A DNA stretch of 13,410 nt from Clostridia bacterium (GTDB lineage Bacteria; Bacillota; Clostridia; Christensenellales; Borkfalkiaceae). The notes beneath the pieces were generated by a model. It worked only from the letters and a program-made list of their open reading frames with translations. It was not told the DNA's origin and made no database searches. Numbering within the stretch: position 1 is the stretch's first letter; every line of letters begins with the position of its first letter. The translations under genes and the position numbers were made by a program. The stretch covers positions 1-13,410 of the forward strand of contig JAFTMQ010000181.1 in NCBI GenBank assembly GCA_017452305.1, given 5' to 3'. Positions 1-7,878 of the stretch are shown in pieces.

Positions 1-371
1 AGGCGGATTTCGAGCGTTTGCGCGAATATCGTGAAACGCTTTGGTTGGGCTTAGATAAAGAGGTTTACACCCGCTTATCGCCTATGGACGGTACGCCGTA
101 TATTTTGACGGTGTCCGCGGTGGGCTTGCGCGGTGCGGTTTTGCAACAAATGGCGAACGATAAGGGGGTGCTTATCGGTACGGGCTCGGCTTGTTCGTCA
201 AATAGTAAGCTTCGTTTTAGTAAGGTTGTTTTAGGCTGCGGCTATGACGAAAAAACAGCGGACGGCGTACTTCGTATCAGTTTTTCGCAGGAAACGTCGG
301 ACGAGGAAATTCAAACGGCAATCGCTGTGCTTAATGAAATCGGCAGAGATTTAAAAAAGAGAATGAAGTAA
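1..371 (+). CDS. Cysteine desulfurase, C-terminal part (NifS/IscS family), cut by left edge
   Basis: PLP-dependent enzyme that takes sulfur from L-cysteine and holds it as a persulfide on a catalytic cysteine. Only the last 123 codons are present. The frame is open to the first base, so the gene starts upstream; the TTG at 18 is simply an internal leucine codon. The family's active-site loop is visible as GTGSACSS, with the catalytic cysteine codon at 192-194. It is followed by the usual C-terminal segment LRISFSQETSDEEI (compare LRxSLGxxTTxEEI in relatives) and a basic C-terminal tail. The stop codon lies only 9 bases before thiI, and the thiI ribosome binding site begins at the last base of this stop codon, so the two are co-transcribed. 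By analogy with the nifZ-thiI pair of Bacillus subtilis, this is probably the dedicated sulfur donor for ThiI rather than a general Fe-S cluster desulfurase. The PLP lysine lies outside the window. Confidence 0.93.
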   Translation, partial: ADFERLREYRETLWLGLDKEVYTRLSPMDGTPYILTVSAVGLRGAVLQQMANDKGVLIGTGSACSSNSKLRFSKVVLGCGYDEKTADGVLRISFSQETSDEEIQTAIAVLNEIGRDLKKRMK

Positions 372-380
372 GAGGATTAT

Positions 381-1538
381 ATGAAGAAAGTCATTATTAT
401 CCGTTATTCGGAAATTTATTTAAAAGGGAAAAATAGAGGCTTTTTCGAGCGCGCGTTTGAAAATAACTTAAATCGCGCCTTGCGTTCGTTTGAGCACGAA
501 ATTATCAAGCAATCTGGGCGATATATCGTACGGGAGTTTAACGAGGACGAGATTGAAGAAATCGTTGAAAAACTTAAAAAAGTGTTTGGTTTGCATACGT
601 TAAGCATTGCGTACGAAACGAATTCGGATATGGATTCCATTTTCGAGGCGGCGAAGCTTGTTTCGCGTACAAGCGGTACGTTTAAGGTGGAATCTCATCG
701 CGGCGATAAAAAATATCCCTTGACTTCCGTAGAAATTAGTAAAAAATTGGGCGGTATGCTCCTTGATTATGCAAAGGGCGGGCTTTCCGTGGACGTGCAT
801 AATCCTTCGTTTAGCGTGCGTGTCGATATTCGCGAAAATGGCAAGGCGCTTGTGTTTAGCGAATATATCCAAGGCGCAAACGGTATGCCCGTTGGTACGG
901 CGGGTAAGGGCGTTTTGTTGCTTTCGGGCGGCATCGACAGTCCCGTTGCAGGCTATATGATGGCAAAACGCGGTATGAACGTCGATTGCTTGCATTTCCA
1001 TAGCTATCCTTATACCAACTTGCAAGCCAAGGAAAAAGTGGTGGACTTGGCGCGTATCTTGTCCGAATATACTTGCGGAACAAAGCTTTGCACCGTTAGT
1101 GTAACGCACATCCAAGAGGCAATTCACGAAAAATGCAAGCCCGAGCTTATGATCACCCTTTTAAGAAGGTTTATGTATCGCATTGCCGAACGCCACGCAA
1201 AGCGCATCGGCGGGCAGTGCTTGATTACGGGCGAAAGCCTTGGGCAAGTGGCAAGCCAAACGATAGAGGGTATCACCTCGTCTAATTCCGTCGTGGAAGA
1301 ATTGCCCGTGCTTCGTCCCTTAATCGGGTTTGATAAAAACGAGATTATCGATATATCCGTTAAAATGGGCGCGTATGAAACGTCTATCTTGCCGTTTGAA
1401 GATTGTTGTACGGTGTTCTTGCCAGACTTCCCTGCAATTCGTCCCAAGCTTGCGGATATATTGCGAGAGGAAGCAAAGCTTGACGTAGAGGGGCTTATCG
1501 AAGAAGCGTTTGCCTCAATTGAAAAAATTGAATTATAA
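381..1538 (+). CDS. thiI: tRNA 4-thiouridine synthase ThiI (no rhodanese domain)
   Basis: ATP-dependent sulfurtransferase that adenylates uridine 8 of tRNA and replaces its oxygen with sulfur; in some bacteria it also supplies sulfur for the thiamine thiazole. The protein is 385 residues, close to the short Bacillus form (about 400). The N-terminal ferredoxin-like region begins MKKVIIIRYSEIYLKGKNRG. A THUMP RNA-binding domain covers roughly residues 60-165. The PP-loop ATP-pyrophosphatase motif SGGIDSP is at 182-188. EDCC at 340-343 carries the cysteine near the position used by the E. coli enzyme for disulfide chemistry. The C-terminal rhodanese domain of the E. coli protein is absent, as in most Firmicutes, so the persulfide is presumably received directly from the desulfurase encoded just upstream. 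The ATG at 381 is preceded by AAGAGG at 370-375. No thiamine biosynthesis gene is nearby, so a tRNA role is the better guess. Confidence 0.96.
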   Translation: MKKVIIIRYSEIYLKGKNRGFFERAFENNLNRALRSFEHEIIKQSGRYIVREFNEDEIEEIVEKLKKVFGLHTLSIAYETNSDMDSIFEAAKLVSRTSGTFKVESHRGDKKYPLTSVEISKKLGGMLLDYAKGGLSVDVHNPSFSVRVDIRENGKALVFSEYIQGANGMPVGTAGKGVLLLSGGIDSPVAGYMMAKRGMNVDCLHFHSYPYTNLQAKEKVVDLARILSEYTCGTKLCTVSVTHIQEAIHEKCKPELMITLLRRFMYRIAERHAKRIGGQCLITGESLGQVASQTIEGITSSNSVVEELPVLRPLIGFDKNEIIDISVKMGAYETSILPFEDCCTVFLPDFPAIRPKLADILREEAKLDVEGLIEEAFASIEKIEL

Positions 1539-1546
1539 CAAACGGA

Positions 1547-1580
1547 GCGCGCCTACTTTAAAAGTGGGCGCGTATTATTT
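1547..1580. terminator. Hairpin terminator between convergent thiI and the PBP gene
   Basis: An 11-bp stem, CGCGCCTACTT (1548-1558) with AAGTGGGCGCG (1562-1572), containing one T-G wobble and a 3-base loop, is followed on the plus strand by TATTATTT (1573-1580). It sits 9 bases after the thiI stop codon, so it should end the desulfurase-thiI transcript. Its T-rich tail overlaps the stop codon of the minus-strand penicillin-binding protein gene (1575-1577). The minus-strand side lacks a strong T-run, so termination from that direction is likely weaker. Confidence 0.75.
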
Positions 1581-3815
1581 CTCCCACCAATCCTTTTGTG
1601 TAATTTGCTTATCCTCAACTAAAGTGGAGTTTTGTGTTGCCGTAAACACGGTTGGCAAGGCAATTTCTTTTCCGACGTTATTCTTGTAAATAGGGGTGAT
1701 GGTGTAGGTGTAATATTTGTCTTTTTCGACGTGCTCATCAACAAATTGTGTGAGGAGCTCGCCCTCGTAAACAGTAGTATGCGTCGCATAATCCTTGCGA
1801 ACAATTCGGTATCGATAATAGGTCGGTGAGGACGGATTTAAGGTAATTATAACCTTGTTTTCTACTACGCATACCGAAGGGGTAGGAATGGTCGGTAAAG
1901 TAAAGGAAGTGCTTGATTTTAAAGGGATTGCGTCCTTTTTGAATAGCTCGCTAAAACGGAAATCGGCAGGGGAATTATCATCTGCGCGTAACATAGTATG
2001 CGTATCATAATACATGGTTTTATCAAGCGCGATTTTCACAACGCTTTTGGGCATTGTAAACGGGGAAATAACTTCTCCGTTTTTTTGATATTCGCTATAC
2101 AAAAATTCGTTTATTGCCTTTAAATCCTTGCAAGGCACACCGCCACCTGTGGTATCAATTTTTTCATTGTCGGCATTTCCGCACCAAACGGCAATGCAAT
2201 CGTTCGTGGTATAAGAAAGGGCGTAGGCGTCCGTGTTTCCGTTTTTCGTTCCAACTGTCCCCGTCTTTGCGGCAATCTCAAAAGGAAGAGTTCGTAGCTT
2301 TTTCGCCGTTCCGTTTTGGGCGGTACCTTTTAGCATATCGGTCATTAAATAGGCGCTATCTTCGTTAAATACCCGCCGCGTTGTTTTTGGCTTTTTGTAA
2401 ACGGTTGCGCCGTTTATTTTTATTTCTTCGATAAACCCACAAGGCTTTTTAACGCCGCCGTTGGGAAAAACGGAATATGCGGCAAGCAAATCTTTAAGCG
2501 TATATCCGTGTTGCATACCGCCTAATGCAAGTGCTAAACTCTTGTCGTTTTCTTCCACGCTTAAACCCATTTTTTGCATATAATCAACGCATTTGTCTAT
2601 GCCAAGCGAGGACAGAAGCTTGACGGCAGGGATATTCAAACTCCTTTCTACGCATTCCCGTGCGCTCACGTAGCCGTGATATTTTCCGTCGTTGTTTTGC
2701 GGAATATATCCGCCGTAATCTACTTTTTCATCTAAAATGGGCGTGGCGGGCGAAATATGGTTTTCCTCTAATGCGGGCGCATAAACCAAAAGGGGCTTTA
2801 TTAAGGAGGCCGGTAGGCGTCTTTCATTTCCGATGCTTGAAATTGCCGCCGTAAAACCGCCCGTTTTTGCATTGAGGGAAAGGAAAGTTTTTCCGTAGCC
2901 TTCGTCCGAGGCTCTTAAAGTTTCCATATAGCCTTGCAAATTCTTGTCCATATACGTTTGGATTTGCATATTCCCGCCGATTTTAAAATCAAATTCGTCG
3001 GCAAGCGTGGAAAGCTCGTCCATTACAAAATAAGCATAGCCTTTATTCTTTCCCGATTTTTTGGCGGAAATAGGCAAAGGCGTAGCGTTTGCAGTATGCT
3101 GTTCTTCTTCCGAAATGCTACCGTTTTCGTGCATGATACGCAGTACGCACGCCCGCCGATTTTGACATTTTTCCGCATGGCGAAAAGGGGAATAGTTGTT
3201 GGGTGACTTTATCATTCCCGCAAGCATCGCGCTCTCCGCAAGCGTTAAATCCCTTGTTTTTTTATTAAAATAAAACTCCGAAGCTGAGGCAATTCCAAAA
3301 CAATTATGCCCAAAATAAATGGTGTTTAAATAGAGAGTTAAAATTTCATCTTTCGTGTACTTTTTCTCTAACTGCTTGGTCAATTTCCATTCTTGTAGTT
3401 TGCGCTTCAAGGTCTTTTCTTGGGATAAATGGGAGTTTTTGATAAGCTGTTGCGAGATGGTGGACGCGCCCTCTTTTAAGGAGCGGGATTTTAGGTTGTG
3501 TAAAAGAGCGCGCGCAATCCCTTTTCTATCAAAGCCGTCGTGATGATAAAACCGCCGATCTTCCACGTCGATAAAAGCTTGCTTTGTATGCCACGGAAGC
3601 TCGTCGGACGAAACGGCTTGGCGGTTTGCCTCTATGCCAAGCGAAATTAAGTTTTTATCCTTATCGAGTAGTGTAAGGGTGTTTTCGTTAAAGGATAAGC
3701 GGGCGGGGTTTAACGTAACGTTCTTCGTTGCGGCGTGATAATATACGAGCGCCGTCATTATGCCTAAAAGGCATAAGCAAAGCATAGTCAATAAAATTCG
3801 TTTAAAATACTTCAT
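1575..3815 (-). CDS. Class A penicillin-binding protein (bifunctional transglycosylase/transpeptidase)
   Basis: Membrane-anchored peptidoglycan polymerase and cross-linker, 746 residues from the chosen ATG at 3815. A short basic tail (MKYFKR) is followed by one membrane segment (about 7-26). The GT51 transglycosylase domain shows VEDRRFYHHDGFD with catalytic Glu85, then GASTISQQLIKN and KDEILTLYLNTIYFG. The transpeptidase domain has the three penicillin-binding motifs: SLIK (nucleophile Ser337, Lys340), SLN (392-394) and KTGT (517-520). The context PASLIKPLLVYAPALE resembles the PbpF/PbpG type of Bacillus rather than the PGSTFKP form. About the last 95 residues, after a Thr/Pro-rich hinge, look like a fibronectin type III-like beta domain. 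The frame stays open back to a TTG at 3896, but that start would overlap both divergent promoters. The ATG at 3815 gives the canonical short tail plus membrane anchor, although no good Shine-Dalgarno sequence precedes it. Confidence 0.93.
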   Translation of the reverse strand: MKYFKRILLTMLCLCLLGIMTALVYYHAATKNVTLNPARLSFNENTLTLLDKDKNLISLGIEANRQAVSSDELPWHTKQAFIDVEDRRFYHHDGFDRKGIARALLHNLKSRSLKEGASTISQQLIKNSHLSQEKTLKRKLQEWKLTKQLEKKYTKDEILTLYLNTIYFGHNCFGIASASEFYFNKKTRDLTLAESAMLAGMIKSPNNYSPFRHAEKCQNRRACVLRIMHENGSISEEEQHTANATPLPISAKKSGKNKGYAYFVMDELSTLADEFDFKIGGNMQIQTYMDKNLQGYMETLRASDEGYGKTFLSLNAKTGGFTAAISSIGNERRLPASLIKPLLVYAPALEENHISPATPILDEKVDYGGYIPQNNDGKYHGYVSARECVERSLNIPAVKLLSSLGIDKCVDYMQKMGLSVEENDKSLALALGGMQHGYTLKDLLAAYSVFPNGGVKKPCGFIEEIKINGATVYKKPKTTRRVFNEDSAYLMTDMLKGTAQNGTAKKLRTLPFEIAAKTGTVGTKNGNTDAYALSYTTNDCIAVWCGNADNEKIDTTGGGVPCKDLKAINEFLYSEYQKNGEVISPFTMPKSVVKIALDKTMYYDTHTMLRADDNSPADFRFSELFKKDAIPLKSSTSFTLPTIPTPSVCVVENKVIITLNPSSPTYYRYRIVRKDYATHTTVYEGELLTQFVDEHVEKDKYYTYTITPIYKNNVGKEIALPTVFTATQNSTLVEDKQITQKDWWEK

Positions 3816-3863
3816 CGCAAGTAGTATTTGCCATTTTTCCGTTTTTATCACGAAAAAAACCCG

Positions 3864-3880
3864 CTTTAACATAGTTAAAG
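3864..3880. promoter_or_regulatory. Candidate operator: inverted repeat between divergent promoters
   Basis: CTTTAAC (3864-3870), ATA, GTTAAAG (3874-3880): a perfect 7-bp inverted repeat with a 3-base spacer. It covers the proposed -10 element of the minus-strand PBP promoter and ends 2 bases before the -35 element of the miaB promoter. Size and position fit a dimeric repressor or activator site that could affect both genes. The region is AT-rich, so a chance palindrome is possible. No known regulator family is recognised from the motif. Confidence 0.4.
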
Positions 3881-3896
3881 AGTTGAAAAAAGACAA
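3868..3896 (-). promoter_or_regulatory. Candidate sigma-A promoter of the PBP gene
   Basis: Read on the minus strand, TTGTCT (3896-3891) and TATGTT (3873-3868) are separated by 17 bases. Each hexamer matches 4 of 6 consensus positions. Transcription would start near 3861 and give a leader of roughly 46 bases before the ATG at 3815. The -35 hexamer lies within the spacer of the opposing miaB promoter, so the two probably cannot be occupied by polymerase at the same time. Confidence 0.45.
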
Positions 3897-3911
3897 AAAA
3901 AAGTGTATAAT
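3883..3911 (+). promoter_or_regulatory. Sigma-A promoter of the miaB-mutS-mutL-miaA operon
   Basis: TTGAAA (3883-3888) and a perfect TATAAT (3906-3911) are separated by the ideal 17 bases. Predicted initiation is near 3918, giving a leader of about 22 bases that contains a short Shine-Dalgarno-like GGG at 3933-3935 before the ATG at 3941. This is the best promoter visible in the window and the only strong one before the four-gene operon. Confidence 0.75.
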
Positions 3912-3940
3912 GAAAAAAATAAAATTAAAATAGGGTTATT

Positions 3941-5266
3941 ATGTCGGAAAAATACTTTATCGTGACTTACGGTTGCCAAATGAACGTACACGAATCGGAA
4001 AAGATAGCGGGCATTCTTCGCCGTATCGGCTATGAGGAAGAGGCCGAAAAGAAAGAGGAAGCGGACATTATCGTTTTTAATACGTGTTGTATTCGTGAAA
4101 ACGCGGAAAATCACGCGTTTGGCAACATCGGCGCGTTGAAAAAATTAAAAAAGCAAAAGCCCAATTTGCTTATTGCCGTCGGCGGTTGTATGACGCAAGA
4201 AAAGGGAAAGACGGACGTTTTGAAAAAGAAATTCCCGTTCATCGATATTATGTTCGGCACCCTCAATTTGGAAGAGCTTGAAGAGTTAATTCGCAAAAAG
4301 AAATCGCAAAAAAAGCGTGTGATTTCCATTCGTGAAAAAGAGGGCGAAATCGTAGAATTTGACGACGCTTACCGCACAAGCTATCCCAACGCTTGGGTGA
4401 ATATTATGTACGGCTGTAATAATTTTTGTTCCTATTGTATCGTGCCTTACGTGCGCGGCAGAGAGCGTTCGAGGAATCCCGAAAACATCGTTGCGGAGGT
4501 TGAAAAGCTTGTTGCCGAAGGATATCGCGAAATTACCTTGCTTGGTCAAAACGTAAACTCCTACGGCTCGGACGGCTCGACGGGCGTGACGTTTGCCGAG
4601 CTTTTGGATAGAGTTGCGTCTATTAAGGGAAAATTCCGCGTCCGTTTCATGACGAGCCACCCCAAAGATTTCAACGAGGACGTAGTGAAGGTGATGCAAA
4701 AGCATCCCAAAATTTGCAGGCTTGTACACTTGCCCGTACAATCGGGCTCGAACACTATTTTGTCGGCAATGAACCGTCGTTATACCCGCGAAAAATATTT
4801 GCAAGAGGTGGCAATGCTGCGAAGTTATTTCCCCGAAGCAGAGCTTACGACGGACATCATCGTCGGTTTCCCGGGCGAAACGGAAGAAGATTATCTCGCC
4901 ACGGAAGCGTTGGTAAAAGAAGTGAATTACGCATCGGCGTTTACCTTTGTATATTCGCCAAGGCAAGGCACGAAGGCGACCAAAATGCCCAACCATATCC
5001 CCGAGGACGTGCAAAAGGATAGAATTATGCGCCTTGTGGCGTTGGTAAATTCTCTTACCCGTCAAAAGTCGGAAGCTTACGTGGGCAAGACGGTGGAAAT
5101 ACTTTGCGAGGATTACGACGAAAAGAAAGGCTTATATCTCGGCAGAGACGAGTTTGGCAGAATGGGCTACTTTAAGAGCGAGAAAAACGTGGTTGGCGAG
5201 TTTGTTTCGCTGCACGTAACAAAGGCAAACGGTATTTCGCTTTTTGGCGAAATTGTGACGGATTGA
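3941..5266 (+). CDS. miaB: tRNA-2-methylthio-N6-dimethylallyladenosine synthase MiaB
   Basis: Radical-SAM methylthiotransferase that converts i6A37 to ms2i6A37 in tRNAs reading codons that start with U, using two [4Fe-4S] clusters. The protein is 441 residues, the usual family size. The N-terminal UPF0004 domain supplies the auxiliary-cluster cysteines C12 (TYGCQMN), C49 (NTCCIRE) and C83 (GGCMTQE). The radical-SAM motif CNNFCSYC gives C159, C163 and C166, followed by IVPYVRGRERSR, which is typical of MiaB rather than RimO or MtaB. A TRAM RNA-binding domain occupies roughly residues 375-438. It is the first gene of an operon that ends with miaA, whose product makes the i6A substrate. The mutS gene follows after 21 bases. 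The Shine-Dalgarno sequence is weak (TAGGG, 5 bases before the ATG). Confidence 0.97.
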   Translation: MSEKYFIVTYGCQMNVHESEKIAGILRRIGYEEEAEKKEEADIIVFNTCCIRENAENHAFGNIGALKKLKKQKPNLLIAVGGCMTQEKGKTDVLKKKFPFIDIMFGTLNLEELEELIRKKKSQKKRVISIREKEGEIVEFDDAYRTSYPNAWVNIMYGCNNFCSYCIVPYVRGRERSRNPENIVAEVEKLVAEGYREITLLGQNVNSYGSDGSTGVTFAELLDRVASIKGKFRVRFMTSHPKDFNEDVVKVMQKHPKICRLVHLPVQSGSNTILSAMNRRYTREKYLQEVAMLRSYFPEAELTTDIIVGFPGETEEDYLATEALVKEVNYASAFTFVYSPRQGTKATKMPNHIPEDVQKDRIMRLVALVNSLTRQKSEAYVGKTVEILCEDYDEKKGLYLGRDEFGRMGYFKSEKNVVGEFVSLHVTKANGISLFGEIVTD

Positions 5267-5287
5267 TGGGAAAAGGAAGGTAAAATT

Positions 5288-7876
5288 ATGGCGCTTTCAC
5301 AAATGATGCAGCACTATCTTTCTATGAAAGAAAAATATAAAGACTGCGTGCTTTTTTATCGTCTTGGCGACTTCTACGAGATGTTTTTTGAGGATGCGGT
5401 GAAGGTATCGGGGCTCCTCGATTTGACGCTCACGGGCAGAGATTGCGGGCTTGAAGAGCGTGCGCCCATGTGCGGTATCCCATACCACGCGGCGGATACG
5501 TATATTGCTAAGCTCGTTGCGGTGGGCGAAAAGGTGGCGATTTGCGATCAGCTTTCCGACCCTCAACCTGGGCGCGGCTTGGTGGAACGCGACGTCGTGC
5601 GCATTGTTTCTGCGGGTACGCTTATTGAAGACGATATGCTCGACGAGAGCAAAAACAATTATATATCCTGCGTGTTTAAGGAAGGGGAAAGCCTTGCGGT
5701 TGCTTGGGCGGATATCACCACGGGCGAGTTTTTGGTGGAAGAATTTTCTTCGCAATACGCCGTGGAAGAAGCGGTTGGACATTTGGTTAAGCTTTCCGTT
5801 GCGGAAATTATTTGTAATGAGGAAATGTTGCTTGCAAGCAAGAGTGTTAAGGAAGTAAAGCACGGTATCTTGCCCGCTTTTTCTTGCTACGTACCTTGGG
5901 CGTTCAATGTAAAACGCGCGGAAAAGAGCTTGCTTGAACAGTTAGAGGCGTCCTCGCTTGCCCCTTACGGGATTTCGGGCAAGGAAAAGGCGATTGCCGC
6001 GGCGGGCGCGCTTTTGGAATATTTGAAAGAAACGCAAAAGCACGCACTTAGCAATATTAAGTTGGTAAAGTGTATCAATCGCGAGCAATTCGTGGTTTTG
6101 GATAGCAACGCGGTGCGAAATCTCGAACTTTTGCAAAATAACGCGGAAAACAAAAAATACGGTTCGTTGCTTTGGGTTTTGGATAAGACGAAGACGGGCA
6201 TGGGTGTGCGTTTGCTTACGCAAATGATGCTTTCGCCCTTAAAGGACGTCGCGGCGATTGAATATAGACAAGAGGGCATTCAAGAATTTGTCGATGCGTC
6301 CGTTGTGCGCGTGGGAATTGGCGAAACCTTAAAAGAGGTCAAGGACGTAGAGCGTCTTTCGGGTAAGATTTCCAACGGTAATTTTATGCCCAAGGATTGC
6401 AACGCACTTGCAAAATCTCTTTCCGTCCTGCCTACTATTAAATTCCAACTTACGGGCTTATCCTCGCAAGTCGTTACGGATATCGTCAACGGCTTGCCCG
6501 ACGTAAGCGATTTGGCAAATTATTTGACGGCGGCAATCAATCCTAATCCACCCGCATTGATGAAGGACGGGGGGTATATTCGCGAGGGCTTCTGCGCGGA
6601 GTTGGACGAGCTTCGTCAACTCAAAGAAAATGGGCAGGATATTTTGCACCAAATTGCGGAAAGAGAACGTGAACGAACAGGCATTAAGACCTTAAAAATC
6701 GGCAACAATCGCGTGTTTGGCTACTATATCGAAGTTAGCAATTCTTTCAAGGATAAAGTCCCCGAAGATTATATTCGTAAGCAAACCTTGACGACGGGCG
6801 AGCGTTATATCACCGAGGAATTAAAGCAGTTAGAGGAAAAAATCGTTAGCAGTGAAGAACGCGCTTTGCGTTTAGAAGCGCATATCTACGCGGAGATTTT
6901 AGAGCTTCTTTCCAGCCGTATCGAGCAATTAAAGCAAATCGCCGCTTCGTTGGCGCTTCTCGATTGCTTGGTGGGCTTGGCAACGGTCGCTAAGGAAAGA
7001 AAGTACGTTCGTCCCAAGATGAAAGAAAGCGGCGAGGCTTTGCGTATCACGGAAGGGCGTCATCCCGTTGTCGAGGCGATTTCTAAGGAGCGTTTCGTGC
7101 CCAACGACGCCGTTTTGGATAACGAGGAAAACAGCTGTGCAATTATTACGGGCCCGAATATGGCGGGTAAAAGTACGTATATGCGCCAAGTTGCGCTCAT
7201 TACGATTATGGCGCATATCGGCTCGTTTGTGCCCGCAAAAGCGGCGGAAATACCGCTTATTGACCGCGTATTTACGCGCGTTGGCGCAAGCGATAATTTG
7301 ATTTTCGACCAAAGTACGTTTATGGTCGAAATGACGGAGGTTGCGGCAATTTTGTTGCACGCGACGAAAGACAGCCTTTTGATTTTGGATGAGGTTGGCC
7401 GTGGGACAAGTACCTACGACGGTTTGTCGATTGCTTGGGCGGTTATTGAATATTTGGTTAAAAACGTCAAGGCAAAAACCTTGTTTTCTACGCACTATCA
7501 CGAGTTGACGGAGCTTGAAAACACGCTTGCGGGCGTTAAAAATTATAAGGTTACCGTAAAGGAATTTAACGGCAGTGTTGTGTTCTTGCGTAAAATCGCG
7601 CGCGGCGGCGCGAACCGTAGCTTTGGTATTGAGGTTGCGGCTTTGGCGGGCGTACCCAAGGAGGTTACGTCAAGGGCGAAAGGGATTTTGAAATCGCTTG
7701 AAAAGAACGATATTGCGCGCGGTAAGCTGCAAATCGAATACGAGGAAGAAGCTTCTGAAGAAAAGCAATTGTCCGAAGTGGAGCGTATTATTTCGGAAAT
7801 TGACATCAATACGCTTTCGCCGATGCAAGCATTTTTATTGCTTAGCGATTTAAAGGATAAGCTTCAAGGAGAGTGA
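5288..7876 (+). CDS. mutS: DNA mismatch repair protein MutS
   Basis: Mismatch-recognising ATPase that starts post-replicative repair and recruits MutL. The protein is 862 residues, matching MutS1 (B. subtilis about 858, E. coli 853). The mismatch-binding motif GDFYEMF contains the intercalating Phe29 and Glu31. Connector, lever and clamp domains fill about residues 120-560. The ABC-type ATPase has Walker A GPNMAGKS at 622-629, Walker B LLILDE with D701 and E702, the signature-like GRGTSTYDG and a STHYHEL His switch. The C-terminal helices (LSPMQAFLLLSDLKDKL) are intact. The Phe-x-Glu motif separates it from MutS2, and there is no Smr domain. The ATG at 5288 has AAGGAAGG at 5273-5280. The stop codon ends 2 bases before the mutL start, suggesting translational coupling. 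Confidence 0.98.
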   Translation: MALSQMMQHYLSMKEKYKDCVLFYRLGDFYEMFFEDAVKVSGLLDLTLTGRDCGLEERAPMCGIPYHAADTYIAKLVAVGEKVAICDQLSDPQPGRGLVERDVVRIVSAGTLIEDDMLDESKNNYISCVFKEGESLAVAWADITTGEFLVEEFSSQYAVEEAVGHLVKLSVAEIICNEEMLLASKSVKEVKHGILPAFSCYVPWAFNVKRAEKSLLEQLEASSLAPYGISGKEKAIAAAGALLEYLKETQKHALSNIKLVKCINREQFVVLDSNAVRNLELLQNNAENKKYGSLLWVLDKTKTGMGVRLLTQMMLSPLKDVAAIEYRQEGIQEFVDASVVRVGIGETLKEVKDVERLSGKISNGNFMPKDCNALAKSLSVLPTIKFQLTGLSSQVVTDIVNGLPDVSDLANYLTAAINPNPPALMKDGGYIREGFCAELDELRQLKENGQDILHQIAERERERTGIKTLKIGNNRVFGYYIEVSNSFKDKVPEDYIRKQTLTTGERYITEELKQLEEKIVSSEERALRLEAHIYAEILELLSSRIEQLKQIAASLALLDCLVGLATVAKERKYVRPKMKESGEALRITEGRHPVVEAISKERFVPNDAVLDNEENSCAIITGPNMAGKSTYMRQVALITIMAHIGSFVPAKAAEIPLIDRVFTRVGASDNLIFDQSTFMVEMTEVAAILLHATKDSLLILDEVGRGTSTYDGLSIAWAVIEYLVKNVKAKTLFSTHYHELTELENTLAGVKNYKVTVKEFNGSVVFLRKIARGGANRSFGIEVAALAGVPKEVTSRAKGILKSLEKNDIARGKLQIEYEEEASEEKQLSEVERIISEIDINTLSPMQAFLLLSDLKDKLQGE
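7866..7871 (+). promoter_or_regulatory. Ribosome binding site that decides the mutL start
   Basis: AAGGAG within the last codons of mutS lies 7 bases before the ATG at 7879, an optimal distance. A GTG in the same frame at 7873 would be only 1 base away and is therefore unlikely to be used. Confidence 0.8.
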
Positions 7877-7878
7877 GT

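Noticed and set aside
18..20. TTG as a start codon of a 117-residue protein at the left edge.
   Set aside because: The frame is open to the window edge and the product is clearly the C-terminal third of a cysteine desulfurase, so the codon is internal.
600..1127. Open frame of 175 codons on the minus strand opposite thiI.
   Set aside because: It lies within thiI and has no motif or translation signal; it is explained by thiI codon usage.
1081..1538. Missing rhodanese domain of ThiI as a truncation.
   Set aside because: The short form without rhodanese is normal in Firmicutes, and the gene ends with an intact C-terminus and a terminator.
3816..3896. Upstream extension of the PBP gene to a TTG at 3896 (or ATG at 3872, or GTG at 3851), giving up to 27 more residues.
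   Set aside because: The extension overlaps both divergent promoter elements and the inverted repeat, none of those starts has a Shine-Dalgarno sequence, and the ATG at 3815 gives the standard short basic tail plus membrane anchor. The start is still not certain, since 3815 also lacks a clear ribosome binding site.
4286..5065. Long open frame of 259 codons on the minus strand opposite miaB.
   Set aside because: miaB is unmistakable in the other strand. The antisense product is rich in Arg, His and Phe without recognisable domains and has no ribosome binding site, so it is a shadow frame.
6929..7501. Open frame of 190 codons on the minus strand opposite the MutS ATPase domain.
   Set aside because: It is antisense to the most conserved part of mutS and encodes a low-complexity, Arg/Asn-rich product; a shadow.
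7873..7878. GTG at 7873 as the mutL start, overlapping the mutS stop.
   Set aside because: It is only 1 base from the AAGGAG ribosome binding site, while the ATG at 7879 is at the ideal distance and gives the conserved MutL N-terminus.
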